From: DASZPL01 sp035550315
GTDB lineage: Bacteria > Actinomycetota > Actinomycetes > JAFAQI01
Length of the DNA stretch: 30,523 nucleotides
Assembly (NCBI GenBank): GCA_035550315.1
Contig: DASZPL010000103.1
Span: forward strand, 1 to 30,523
Direction: 5' to 3'
Of the stretch, positions 7,394-16,694 are shown in pieces (the stretch's first letter is position 1; every line of letters begins with the position of its first letter). The notes under the pieces were generated by a model that had not been told where the DNA came from, ran no database searches, and worked only from the letters and a program-made list of their open reading frames with translations. The position numbers and the translations under genes are program-made.

Positions 7394-8587
7394 GTGTCCC
7401 GACTTCGCAACCTCGGACGGCTGCCGATCATCATCGGCATCGTCGTCATCGTTGCCGCCGGCGGCGGTGGCGCGGCGTGGGCGCTGACCCGCTCATCCGG
7501 CTCGAGCAACGGCACGACGCAGGTCGTCACCGCGGCGATCCACACCGTCCGCCAGACGGTGTCCGCGTCCGGGACCATCGCGCCGGCGCACGAAGCCGAT
7601 CTCGACTTCGGCGCCTCCGGGCGGGTGAGCCACGTCAAGGTCAAGGTCGGTGACCACGTGCACAAGGGCCAGACCTTGGCGACGATCGGTACGGCGAGCT
7701 TGGCTGCGCAGCAAGCCGCGGCACAAGCCGCCGTGACCGCCGACGAGGAAAAGGTCGCCGCCGACGGCGGCTCCAGCAGCACGGCCGCGGACCAGGCCGC
7801 GCTCGTCGCGGCGCGCAACCAACTGACGAGCGCAACCAAGGCACTCGACGCCGCGACGCTGAAGTCAACGATCACCGGCACCGTCACCTCGGTCAACCTC
7901 ACCGTCGGGCAGCAGGTCACCGCCGGAGCCGACGCCAACTCGGCCAACAGCAGCAGCAACTCCGGCAGCAACGCCCAGGTGGTCGTGCAGTCGGCGCACT
8001 CCTTCCTGGTCAACGCGACCGTCGACGACACCCAGGTCAGCCAGGTGAAGAAGGGCCAGTCGGTCAGCATCACGCCCGAGGGCGCGATCACCCCGGTGAC
8101 CGGCAAGGTTCGCTCGGTCGGCAAGGTGCCCACCAGTTCGTCGGGTGTGGTCAGCTTCCCGGTCGTCGTACGCGTCGCCGGTCATCCGAGCGGGGTCTAC
8201 GCCGGCGCCAGCGCCACGCTCACGATCACCACCAAGCGGGTGCCGAACGTCCTCGAGATCCCGGCACTCGCGGTGACCTACAACGGCTCCACCGCAACCG
8301 TGCAACTGCAGCAAGGCGGCTCCACGACCACGCGCACCATCACCGTCGGGCAGACCTACGGGGCCGAGGTGCAGGTGCTCTCCGGCCTGGCAGCGGGCGA
8401 CAAGGTCGTCGTCACGCTGCCGACATTGCCCAACATCGTCCGCAACGGCAACGGCAACGGAAACGGCAACCGCACCTTCCAGTTCCCGGGCGGTGGCGGC
8501 CTGTTCAACAACGGCGGTGGCGGAGTCATCCAGAACGGCGGTGGCGGGTTCCCCGGCAACTTCAACTTCGGCAATGGCAAGGGATGA
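7394..8587 (+). CDS. MacA-like periplasmic adaptor (HlyD/RND adaptor family) of an ABC exporter
   Basis: A 397-residue membrane-anchored adaptor. An N-terminal helix (about residues 8-29) precedes a barrel-sandwich/lipoyl half (TVSASGTIAPAHEADLDF, SHVKVKVGDHVHKGQTLA), a short Ala-rich hairpin, the second lipoyl half (STITGTVTSVNLTVGQQV), a beta-barrel domain and a membrane-proximal domain. The tail is Gly/Asn/Phe-rich, with repeated GN and GGGG runs. Adaptors of this class couple MacB-type ATPase/permeases to substrate capture. The GTG at 7394 is chosen over the longer frame because AAGGAG at 7379-7384 sits 9 nt upstream and the protein then opens directly with its membrane anchor. First gene of the operon; its stop overlaps the ATPase start (ATGA). 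Confidence 0.88.
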   Translation: MSRLRNLGRLPIIIGIVVIVAAGGGGAAWALTRSSGSSNGTTQVVTAAIHTVRQTVSASGTIAPAHEADLDFGASGRVSHVKVKVGDHVHKGQTLATIGTASLAAQQAAAQAAVTADEEKVAADGGSSSTAADQAALVAARNQLTSATKALDAATLKSTITGTVTSVNLTVGQQVTAGADANSANSSSNSGSNAQVVVQSAHSFLVNATVDDTQVSQVKKGQSVSITPEGAITPVTGKVRSVGKVPTSSSGVVSFPVVVRVAGHPSGVYAGASATLTITTKRVPNVLEIPALAVTYNGSTATVQLQQGGSTTTRTITVGQTYGAEVQVLSGLAAGDKVVVTLPTLPNIVRNGNGNGNGNRTFQFPGGGGLFNNGGGGVIQNGGGGFPGNFNFGNGKG

Positions 8588-9309
8588 GCGAGCTGCAACC
8601 CGGCCCCCAGGAGCCGATCCTGCGCCTGGTCGACGTCGTCAAGGTCTACCGGACCGGCTCGATCGAGGTGGAGGCGCTGCGCGGGATCAGCCTGCGGGTG
8701 CTTCCGGGCGAGTTCGTCGCGATCATGGGCCCGTCGGGCTCAGGTAAGTCGACGTTGATGCACATCATCGGCTGCCTCGACATACCGACCTCCGGCGGCT
8801 ACCACTTGGCCGGACAGAACGTCGCCGACATGGACGAGGCCGCACTCGCAGAGGTCCGCAACCGCAGAATCGGGTTCGTCTTCCAGCAGTTCAACCTGCT
8901 GCCCGCGCTGACCGCGTGGCGCAACGTCGAGCTGCCGCTCACCTATGCCGGCATCGCACCGGCCGAACGCCGCGACCGCGCCATGGACGCACTCACCCGC
9001 GTCGGCCTCGCCGACCGGGTCGACCACCGGCCCGGCGAGCTGTCCGGCGGGCAGCAACAGCGGGTCGCCGTGGCCCGAGCGCTGGTGACCGATCCCGCCG
9101 TCATCCTCGCCGACGAGCCGACCGGCAACCTGGACTCGACGTCCTCGGCCGAGGTCCTCGGCCTGTTCGACGCGCTCCATGCGACCGGCCGCACCATCGT
9201 GCTGATCACGCACGAGGCGGACATCGCAGCGGCCGCTGACCGCACCGTCCACATCCGCGACGGCCGGCTGGTGCCGAGCGAGCCGGCACCACTCATGGTC
9301 ACGCCATGA
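8584..9309 (+). CDS. ABC transporter ATP-binding protein, MacB/LolD type
   Basis: A 241-residue ATPase with all motifs intact: Walker A GPSGSGKST (49-57), Q-loop Gln101, signature LSGGQQQR (154-161), Walker B ILADEP with Asp177/Glu178, and switch His210. The FQQFNLLPALTAWRNVELPL segment is characteristic of the MacB/LolD/FtsE-like group, which energises mechanotransmission by its permease rather than classical channel transport. It overlaps the upstream adaptor and the downstream permease by 4 bp each, indicating translational coupling and a fixed complex. Cytoplasmic side of the membrane. Substrate unknown; candidates from the family include antimicrobial peptides, macrolides, lipids or lipoproteins. 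Confidence 0.95.
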   Translation: MSELQPGPQEPILRLVDVVKVYRTGSIEVEALRGISLRVLPGEFVAIMGPSGSGKSTLMHIIGCLDIPTSGGYHLAGQNVADMDEAALAEVRNRRIGFVFQQFNLLPALTAWRNVELPLTYAGIAPAERRDRAMDALTRVGLADRVDHRPGELSGGQQQRVAVARALVTDPAVILADEPTGNLDSTSSAEVLGLFDALHATGRTIVLITHEADIAAAADRTVHIRDGRLVPSEPAPLMVTP

Positions 9310-10544
9310 ACTGGCGAGAGACGCTCCGCACCGGCCTCGCCGCCGTCCGGCTCCACCGGTTGCGCTCGCTGCTGACCATGCTCGGGATCCTCATCGGGAT
9401 CGCGGCCGTGATGCTCACGGTTGGCCTCGGTGAAGGCGCGCAGCAACAAGTCCGGGACCAGATCAATGCGTTGGGCAGCAACTTGCTGGTCGTCTCGCCC
9501 GGGAGCTCCACGAATAGCTCCGGCGTCCGCGGCGGGCTGGGTTCCGCGTCGACGCTGACCACCACCGACGCGACCGCGCTGGAGTCAACGACCGCCGCCC
9601 CCGACATCGCATCCGTCGCGCCGACCACGTCGACCGTCACCGAGCTGACCGCCGGCTCGACCAACTGGACGACCAGCGTCGTCGGCACGACGCCGTCGTG
9701 GCTCCACGTCCGTGCCCGAACCGTGGAAAGCGGACGGTTCATCACGGCCAACGACGTCGCGACCGGAGCGGCAGTCGTCGTGCTCGGGGCGGACGCCGCG
9801 AGCGAGTTGTTCTCGTTCCGCAACCCGGTCGGTCAGACGGTGACGATCGGGAGCGTGCCGTTCCAGGTGGTCGGCGTACTCGAACCAGTGGGCTCCGGCT
9901 CAAGCTCGACCAGCGACCAGGACGACACCGCGATCGTCCCGATCAGTACGGCGGCCGCCCGCGTCGTCGGCGGCAATTCGCGCACCTCGCTGAACTCCAT
10001 CTACATCGAAGCGACGAGCAGCCACACCGTCTCAGCGGCCTATCAAGAAGCCAACGCGGAACTGCTCGCGCTGCACGGCATCACGAACGCGGATGACGCC
10101 GACTTCTCGGTCGCCACCCAGCAGTCGCTGCTGTCGACGGCGAGCGACGTCGACAAGACGCTCACCGCGCTGCTGGCCGGCATCGCCGCGATCTCGCTGC
10201 TGGTCGGCGGCATCGGCGTCATGAACATCATGCTGGTCTCGGTCACCGAGCGGATCCGCGAGATCGGGTTGCGCAAGGCGCTCGGCGCGACGCCTGCCGC
10301 GATCCGGCGACAGTTCCTGCTCGAAGCGTCGATCCTCGGCTTCTCTGGCGGCGTACTCGGCGTCGGCTTGGGACTCATCGGCGCCGAAGTGATCCCGCAG
10401 TTCATCTCCAACCAGATCCTGATCTCGCCGAGTGCAGCCGTCGGGGCGATCGCGGTCGCGATCGTGATCGGGATCGGTTTCGGCGTCTACCCCGCGAGCC
10501 GGGCCGCCCGGCTCGCTCCGATCGATGCGTTGCGGAGCGAATGA
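9306..10544 (+). CDS. MacB-type ABC transporter permease
   Basis: A 412-residue permease with the MacB/FtsX layout: one N-terminal helix (about 20-46, LLTMLGILIGIAAVML), a large extracytoplasmic domain (about 50-270, MacB_PCD), then three helices at about 288-312, 345-366 and 380-400. The sequence GIGVMNIMLVSVTERIREIGLRKALGA after the second helix is the classic coupling-helix signature of the family. The C-terminus ends with the typical ARLAPIDALRSE. It partners the ATPase encoded just upstream (4-bp overlap) and overlaps the lipoprotein start downstream. One permease gene implies a homodimer. Confidence 0.94.
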   Translation: MNWRETLRTGLAAVRLHRLRSLLTMLGILIGIAAVMLTVGLGEGAQQQVRDQINALGSNLLVVSPGSSTNSSGVRGGLGSASTLTTTDATALESTTAAPDIASVAPTTSTVTELTAGSTNWTTSVVGTTPSWLHVRARTVESGRFITANDVATGAAVVVLGADAASELFSFRNPVGQTVTIGSVPFQVVGVLEPVGSGSSSTSDQDDTAIVPISTAAARVVGGNSRTSLNSIYIEATSSHTVSAAYQEANAELLALHGITNADDADFSVATQQSLLSTASDVDKTLTALLAGIAAISLLVGGIGVMNIMLVSVTERIREIGLRKALGATPAAIRRQFLLEASILGFSGGVLGVGLGLIGAEVIPQFISNQILISPSAAVGAIAVAIVIGIGFGVYPASRAARLAPIDALRSE

Positions 10545-11437
10545 TGACGACATCCCTTCGCGGACCCGGAGCGATCGTCGTGGTCGCTGCGCTCGGCGTC
10601 ACTCTCGCCGCGTGTGGCGGCGGGTCGAGCTCGCCGTCGTCCGGCTCCACCGACCCCAGTGCGTCGAGCACGCCCGGTCCCCAGGGCTTGCCGGCAAACT
10701 TCTCGTCGGTATCCGGCAAGGTCACCGCGGTCGCGAGCAAGCATGCCGCGGTCAAGGTGCACACGTCGAGCGGAACCACCACGGTGGCGTTCGGTTCGGT
10801 TACCCGATTCACGCGCCGCTCGGCCAGCTCACGCGCCGCACTCGCCAAGGGCGACTGTGTGACAGTTGCCGGCGGCAATGGCTCCGCAACCGCCTCGGTG
10901 ACCGCAACTTCAGTCACAGTCACGAGCACCTCCGGCTGCCCGTCCGGTGGCGTGCGCCGCTTCGGCGGACCCAGCGGTCAGGCGCCGTTCGGAGGCGGCT
11001 CGTCTACCGGTCCATTCATCCAACGGTTCGGCCAGCGCCCCGGAACCGGCCCGTCCGCATCACCGTTCCCACGGCCGTCCGGTTCGCCCGGCTTCCGCGG
11101 CGGGCCTGGCACGATCCGGGCCTCGATGGGCACCGTCCAGTCGGTCTCGGCATCCAGCTTCGTGATCAAACCACCGGTCGGCTCGACGCCCGTGACCGTG
11201 CACACCACGTCCTCAACGACGTACAGCACCGCGACCAACGTCACGGCGACCGACGTCGCAACCGGCGACTGCGTGGCGGCGGTTGGCACGAAGTCCAACA
11301 GCGTGGTCGATGCCTTTTCCGTGACGATCTCGCAGCCGAGCAATGGGAGTTGCCCACGGCAACCGGCCATCGGTCCGGGATTCGGCTTCCGCCAGGTGCC
11401 GCCTGACGGCACCGGCTCAGGTGACAGCAATGCCTGA
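10541..11437 (+). CDS. Lipoprotein with two DUF5666-like domains and a Gly/Pro/Phe-rich linker
   Basis: A 298-residue secreted lipoprotein: signal peptide with lipobox LAAC (Cys25), Ser-rich linker, then two similar small beta domains. The first (about 50-125) reads VSGKVTAVASKHAAVKV..GDCVTV; the second (about 195-275) reads MGTVQSVSASSFVIKP..GDCVAAVG. This fits DUF5666/OB-like repeats. Between them lies a linker rich in Gly, Pro, Ser and Phe, including PFIQRFGQRP. The start overlaps the permease stop; an adjacent ATG three bases on is an alternative. Encoded inside an exporter operon, it is likely an extracytoplasmic accessory or sensor component; no activity is known for it. Confidence 0.8.
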   Translation: MMTTSLRGPGAIVVVAALGVTLAACGGGSSSPSSGSTDPSASSTPGPQGLPANFSSVSGKVTAVASKHAAVKVHTSSGTTTVAFGSVTRFTRRSASSRAALAKGDCVTVAGGNGSATASVTATSVTVTSTSGCPSGGVRRFGGPSGQAPFGGGSSTGPFIQRFGQRPGTGPSASPFPRPSGSPGFRGGPGTIRASMGTVQSVSASSFVIKPPVGSTPVTVHTTSSTTYSTATNVTATDVATGDCVAAVGTKSNSVVDAFSVTISQPSNGSCPRQPAIGPGFGFRQVPPDGTGSGDSNA

Positions 11438-13073
11438 CGGACGATCCCGATGGCGGCGGCGCAGCGTCGTCATCCCAGCTGCGGTCGTCGTGGTTGCGGC
11501 CGGCGGCACGTCGGCATGGGCGTTGACCAGCGGCTCCGGCCCGGCCTACCGCATGGCCAGCGTCACCCAGGGCGCGGTGCAACAGACGCTGGTGGCCACC
11601 GGCACGCTAGCGGCGTTGCATCAGGCCAGCGCCGACTTCCAGGTCGCCGGCACCGTCGGCAAGGTTGACGTCAAGGTCGGCGATCGGGTCAAGGCCGGAC
11701 AGCAGGTCGCGACGCTACGCCGGTCGACGCTGCGAGCAGCCGTATCCGCCGCAAACGCCGCCCTGCAACGTGCGCAGGCGCAGCTGACCAGCGACCAGAA
11801 CGGCCAGCTCAGCGCCGCCAGCACAGCTGACGCGAGCCCGACCGACGCCGGAAACAACCGACTTGAGGCTGCCCGGGCGCGCCCGGCACCCAGCCCGAGC
11901 ACGACCGCGAACGTGACCGCCGACCAGGCTGCCCTCCGCGAGGCGCAGCACCGGGCCGACGCCGACCTCGCCACCGCGACGGCCGCGCTGCACGCCGAAA
12001 CCGCGGCTTGCCAAGCCGAGTCCACATCGACCACCGCGCCATCACCGACGACCAGCGCGACGGCCGCCAGCGGCCCAGGCGGTGCGACGACCGGGTCGTG
12101 CACGGACGCCGCCGCGACACTGCTAAGCGCGCAGCGGCAGGTGCAGGCCGACCAGCAGGCTGTCAGCCAGGCGGAGACGACGCTGAGCAACGACCTGGCG
12201 GCCGCGACATCGACCCCGCGGTCCAACCAGCCGAGCCCGGCCGGCACACCGTCGACCGGCAATCCGAGCGGTCGCAAGCCGACCAGCAGCGGCACCGGGA
12301 GCACTACCCCGACGGCCGGCGCACTGGCCTCCGACCAGTCGTCGATCGACTCCGCCCGCGCGGACCTCGCCACCGCCCGCGCCAACCTGCGCCAGGCGAC
12401 GCTCACCAGCCCGATCACTGGCCGCGTGATCGCGCTCGGCATCGCGAAAGGCGACTCGGTCTCGGGCTCGTCCAGCTCGTCCGGCCCCGCCGTACAGGTC
12501 CGGGGATCCGGGCAGACCAAGGTGACCATCGACGTGAGCGCCACGCAGGTCCGGAAGGTTCGCACCGGCATGGCGGCGACGGTCACGCCGGACGGGTCGA
12601 GTACGCCGATCCACGGCCGGGTGGTGAGCGTCACCTCGACCGGCAAGACCTCGTCGACGGGGACAGTCACCTATCCGGTGACGATCCACCTGCCGAAGTC
12701 AGCCACCGTCGTGCCCGGCGCGGCCGCCGCGGTCAGCGTCTTGGTGGCGAGCGTCCCGGACGCGCTGACGGTCCCGACATCGGCGGTGCACTACACCGGC
12801 TCGACGGCCTACGTCGAGATGCTGCGCGACGGCTCGCCCAGCCGGCACGCCGTCACGGTCAAGGCGGTGGGTGCCGCGCGCACGCAGATCACGTCCGGCC
12901 TGTCGGCCGGGCAACGGGTCGTGCTCGCGGACCTCAACGCCGCCGTGCCGAGCAGCAGTACGACGTCGTCCAACCGGCCCGGCGGCGGGTTCGGCCCCGC
13001 GCTGAACATCCAGCGGTTCAGCGGGCCCGGCGGATCGGGCGTCCGTGTCACCGTGCCGGGCAGCGGCGGATGA
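11430..13073 (+). CDS. Second HlyD/MacA-like adaptor with enlarged hairpin domain
   Basis: A 547-residue adaptor, about 150 residues longer than the first adaptor of the operon. It has an N-terminal membrane anchor (about 12-33), first lipoyl half (DFQVAGTVGKVDVKVGDRVKAGQQVA), a long alpha-helical hairpin region rich in Ala/Gln interrupted by Ser/Thr/Pro/Gly-rich stretches, second lipoyl half (ATLTSPITGRVIALGIAKGD), beta-barrel and membrane-proximal domains, and a Gly-rich tail containing ALNIQRFSG. Two cysteines in the hairpin insert (TAACQAE, GSCTDA) could form a disulfide. The ATG at 11430 overlaps the lipoprotein stop by 8 bp and yields the membrane anchor at once, so it is preferred over the longer frame. 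Confidence 0.85.
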   Translation: MPDGRSRWRRRSVVIPAAVVVVAAGGTSAWALTSGSGPAYRMASVTQGAVQQTLVATGTLAALHQASADFQVAGTVGKVDVKVGDRVKAGQQVATLRRSTLRAAVSAANAALQRAQAQLTSDQNGQLSAASTADASPTDAGNNRLEAARARPAPSPSTTANVTADQAALREAQHRADADLATATAALHAETAACQAESTSTTAPSPTTSATAASGPGGATTGSCTDAAATLLSAQRQVQADQQAVSQAETTLSNDLAAATSTPRSNQPSPAGTPSTGNPSGRKPTSSGTGSTTPTAGALASDQSSIDSARADLATARANLRQATLTSPITGRVIALGIAKGDSVSGSSSSSGPAVQVRGSGQTKVTIDVSATQVRKVRTGMAATVTPDGSSTPIHGRVVSVTSTGKTSSTGTVTYPVTIHLPKSATVVPGAAAAVSVLVASVPDALTVPTSAVHYTGSTAYVEMLRDGSPSRHAVTVKAVGAARTQITSGLSAGQRVVLADLNAAVPSSSTTSSNRPGGGFGPALNIQRFSGPGGSGVRVTVPGSGG

Positions 13074-13080
13074 TGGGAGG

Positions 13081-13763
<683 letters not shown>

Positions 13764-13767
<4 letters not shown>

Positions 13768-15332
13768 AACCGCCGCTGCGGATGGCGCGGCTGCGCACGG
13801 TCGCGGCGGCGACCCCGTTGCGGGTCAAGCTGATCGTCACCCTGCTCGTCGTCGCCGCTGCCGGCCTGGCGATCGCGGCGACGGTGACGACGACGGCCCT
13901 GCGGTCGTACCTGGTCAACCGGGTCGATCAGCAACTCAGCCGGATCGCCGGACCGGTCATTGGCCGGCTGCCGCCGGACTTCCTTCCCAAGGACCGAGCC
14001 GTCGGCGACGGCCAGCGCGGTGGCACCTTCATCGGCGGGCCAACCACCGGCGTATCCCAGAAGGGCGGCGGCGGGAAGGCCAAGCGGATCCGCGGCCAGC
14101 TGCCGAGTCCGTTCTACGTCGTCGCGTTCTCGTCGAGCGGCGTACCCGGGCCGCCGGAGTCGGCACCACTGTCAGCGCAATCGCCGCCGAAGCTCCCGAC
14201 CCTGACCGCGAGCCAGGCGCGAGCGATCGCCGGACGGCCGTTCACCGTGTCATCGGTCTCCGGCGGTTCCTCGTGGCGGGCGGTCGTCGAGCCCCAGTCC
14301 GACGGCACGGGCAGCGTCGTCGTCGCCACCTCACTCGCCGACACCAACCGCACCGTCGGCCACGTGATCGACATCGAGGTCCTGGTCGGCGTTGCGGCGC
14401 TCCTGCTCATGGGAGGGATCGGCTTCTTGCTGATCCGGCGCTCGCTGCGCCCGCTCGCCGCGGTCGAGCACACCGCGGCCGCGATTGCGTCCGGCGACCT
14501 CACGCAGCGGGTGCCCGAAGCCGAGCCGCGCACCGAGGTCGGCCGGCTGGCGGCGGCGCTGAACGCGATGCTCGGCCAGATCGAGCGCGCGTTCGCCCAT
14601 GAACGCTCGTCACAGCAGCAAGCGCGTGCCTCCGAAGAACAGATGCGACGGTTTGTCGCCGATGCCAGTCACGAGCTGCGTACGCCGCTTACCTCAATCC
14701 GCGGTTTCGCCGAACTCCACCGGCTGGGTGCCGCGCCCGACAACACCGATGAGGTGATGCGCCGGATCGAGGCCGAGGCCGCGCGGATGGGCCTGCTGGT
14801 GGACGACCTGCTGCTGCTTGCCCGGCTCGACCAGCAGCGCCCGCTCGAACAGGTGCCGGTCGACCTGACGGCGCTGGCGGCCGAGGCCGTCGACGAAGCC
14901 CGCCGGAGAGCACCGGGCCGGCCGATCAGCTTTGAGAGCGGCGCCGGTGCGATATCTGTCACGGGCGACGCCAGCCGGCTGCGGCAGGTGCTCGACAACC
15001 TGCTCACCAACGCGCTGGTCCACACGCCGGACGGGACGCCCGTGACGGTTCGGCTTTCGTCGTACGACGACCCGGAGCCACGCGCGGTGATCGAGGTGAG
15101 CGACACCGGCCCCGGGATTCCGGCCGAGCACGCGGCCCACATCTTCGAGCGGTTCTACCGGCTCGACGACGCCCGGACGCGCACGTCGGGTGGCGCCGGA
15201 TTGGGCCTGTCGATCGTCGCCGGCATCGTCGCCGTCCACGGCGGCACCGTGACACTGGACCAGCCCGCAGCCGGCGGGACGACATTCCGCGTCGAGCTGC
15301 CGCGGCAGGAGCCCGAGGCGATGAGTTCGTAG
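13764..15332 (+). CDS. Sensor histidine kinase, PhoR-like (HAMP-HisKA-HATPase)
   Basis: A 522-residue membrane kinase: TM1 about 22-44, extracytoplasmic sensor region about 45-201, TM2 about 202-224, HAMP about 225-277, dimerisation/phospho-acceptor helix with His303 in ASHELRTPL, N box around LRQVLDNLLTNALVH (407-421), G1 DTGPGIP (447-453), F box FERFYR, and G2 GAGLGLSI. All catalytic motifs are intact. The sensor region contains a flexible Gly/Lys-rich stretch (about 81-110) that breaks a conventional PAS-like fold, so the signal is hard to guess. It overlaps the regulator gene by 4 bp and is the cognate partner. In the exporter operon it probably senses envelope stress or the exported compound. 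Confidence 0.93.
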
Positions 15333-15353
15333 CCGGCCAGCCGTCCACCTTGC

Positions 15354-15584
15354 ATGGCCGGTCCGGTGGTGTGGTGTCGCGTCACCGTGACCGGCCCTTG
15401 CGGCTTGCCGGTCGCCGACTTTCCGTTCCAGGGCGAAGGCCGCCCAGATCTCGATGCGGTCGACCGGCTCGCCCGGCTGCAGCTCACCGCGGCGCAGCAG
15501 GGCGGCTGCATCCAGCTACGCGACGTGTCGGGCGAGCTGGAAGCGCTGCTCGACTTCGTCGGGCTCGACGCGTTACGCCGCTAG
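15354..15584 (+). CDS. Half-length STAS-like protein (76 aa)
   Basis: A 76-residue protein starting 21 bp after the kinase stop. Residues about 33-74 (DAVDRLARLQLTAAQQGG then LRDVSGELEALLDFVGLDAL) match the C-terminal helix-strand-helix of actinobacterial STAS/MlaB-like domains; the N-terminal half that would hold the phosphorylatable Ser motif is replaced by a short beta-like segment. Such truncated forms occur in actinobacteria and have no known biochemistry. It may be the last gene of the exporter/two-component operon or independently expressed. Its last 12 bp overlap the convergent sigma-factor gene. The competing frame starting at 15350 encodes only Arg-rich sequence. Confidence 0.68.
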   Translation: MAGPVVWCRVTVTGPCGLPVADFPFQGEGRPDLDAVDRLARLQLTAAQQGGCIQLRDVSGELEALLDFVGLDALRR

Positions 15585-16592
15585 CTGGTCCGGCAAGCCG
15601 AACTGCGGGAAGACCCGCTCGGTGTCGAGGAAGAACGTGAAGTTGGCGATCCGGCCATCGCGGATCTCGAGCACCTGCAGCGCCCACGGCTTGTAGCCGC
15701 CGGTCTCCGGATCGCGCCGATACTGCGCGAAGGCGGGGCAGCCGTTGGCCCAGGTCGCAACCAGCCGCGAGCCGCGGCATGCGCTCGGCCCGGGCTCCAC
15801 CATCCAACGGCCGATGTTCTCGGCGCCTTGGATCCACATCGCGAACGGCGGCATCGACTGGATCGCGTCGTCATGCAGCAGCGTTACCAGCTGCTCGATG
15901 TCGTAGCGCTCGAACGCATCGACGTACCGCTGCAGCAGCTCGGCCTGCTCGGCCGGGACGTCGAGCGGCGTCGAGTCCAGCCCGGCCGACGCGAGCGTCG
16001 CGCGCGCCCGCTGCAGTGCGCTGTTGACCGCCGCCACCGTGGTGTCGAGCAGCTCGGCGACCTCGGTCGCCTGCCACCGCAGCACCTCGCAGAGGATCAG
16101 CGTCGCGCGCTGCTTCGCCGGCAGATGCTGCAACGCGGCGACGAACGCTAGCCGGATGCTGTCACGGGCAATCGCGATCTCGGCCGGGTCGGCGTTGTCC
16201 GGGATCACCCGCTCGTCGGCGATCGGCGACACCCAGGTCGCCTCCGGCAACATCGCGCCGAGGTGCGACTCATCCGGCGGTGACGACGGGCCGAGCTCCA
16301 TCGGCCGCGCGCGGCGCTGCACGCCACGGTGCATGTCAACGCAGACGTTCGTCGCGATCCGGTACAGCCACGACCGGACACTCGACCGGCCCTCGAAGCC
16401 GTCGGCGGCGCGCCAGGCCCGCAGCATCGTCTCCTGCACGGCATCCTCGGCCTCGGAGCCCGACCCGAGCATGCGGTAGCAGTATCCGGTCAGCTCCCGG
16501 CGGTACTGCTCGAGGGCGTCCGGGGCAAGCACCGCGTCAACGGTCATGCCCTCGGATCGTACGCCGGTGTCTTCGATCACAGCAGCGGTCAC
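15573..16592 (-). CDS. ECF sigma-70 factor with C-terminal SnoaL-like domain (TIGR02960/SigX5-SigG type)
   Basis: A 339-residue sigma factor. Region 2 spans about 28-95 (YCYRMLGSGSEAEDAVQETMLRAW, SWLYRIATNVCVD), region 4 about 140-195 (LQHLPAKQRATLILCEVLRW, AVNSALQRARATL), followed by a SnoaL/NTF2-like domain (about 210-330, ending IANFTFFLDTERVFPQFGLP). ECF factors with this tail are regulated in part by the tail rather than by a separate anti-sigma, and none is encoded beside it. The conserved order and linker fit the TIGR02960 group that includes mycobacterial SigG-like factors. Start may be GTG 16592 or ATG 16547 (MTVDAVLAP). It is divergent from the DHFR-like gene across a palindrome. 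Confidence 0.9.
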   Translation of the reverse strand: MTAAVIEDTGVRSEGMTVDAVLAPDALEQYRRELTGYCYRMLGSGSEAEDAVQETMLRAWRAADGFEGRSSVRSWLYRIATNVCVDMHRGVQRRARPMELGPSSPPDESHLGAMLPEATWVSPIADERVIPDNADPAEIAIARDSIRLAFVAALQHLPAKQRATLILCEVLRWQATEVAELLDTTVAAVNSALQRARATLASAGLDSTPLDVPAEQAELLQRYVDAFERYDIEQLVTLLHDDAIQSMPPFAMWIQGAENIGRWMVEPGPSACRGSRLVATWANGCPAFAQYRRDPETGGYKPWALQVLEIRDGRIANFTFFLDTERVFPQFGLPDQLAA

Positions 16593-16622
16593 AACCGGTA
16601 CGACGGACGAACAATTGAGAAC

Positions 16623-16643
16623 TCATCGGTGGCGCTCCGATGA
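16623..16643. promoter_or_regulatory. Operator-like palindrome between sigma-factor and DHFR-like genes
   Basis: A perfect 7-bp inverted repeat, TCATCGG-N7-CCGATGA, lies in the 102-bp divergent region, 31 bp from the sigma GTG and 52 bp from the DHFR-like ATG. Size and location suit a dimeric repressor site or a small hairpin. No regulator can be named. Confidence 0.35.
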
Positions 16644-16694
16644 CTGGCGGCGACCCGTGGCGTCCACCCTCGTAGGACCGTGGAGGGAGCAGTG

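Noticed and set aside
11621..12670. 349-codon minus-strand open frame opposite the second adaptor
   Set aside because: Composition is Val/Ala/Ser/Arg-biased with no motifs, while the opposite strand encodes a clear adaptor.
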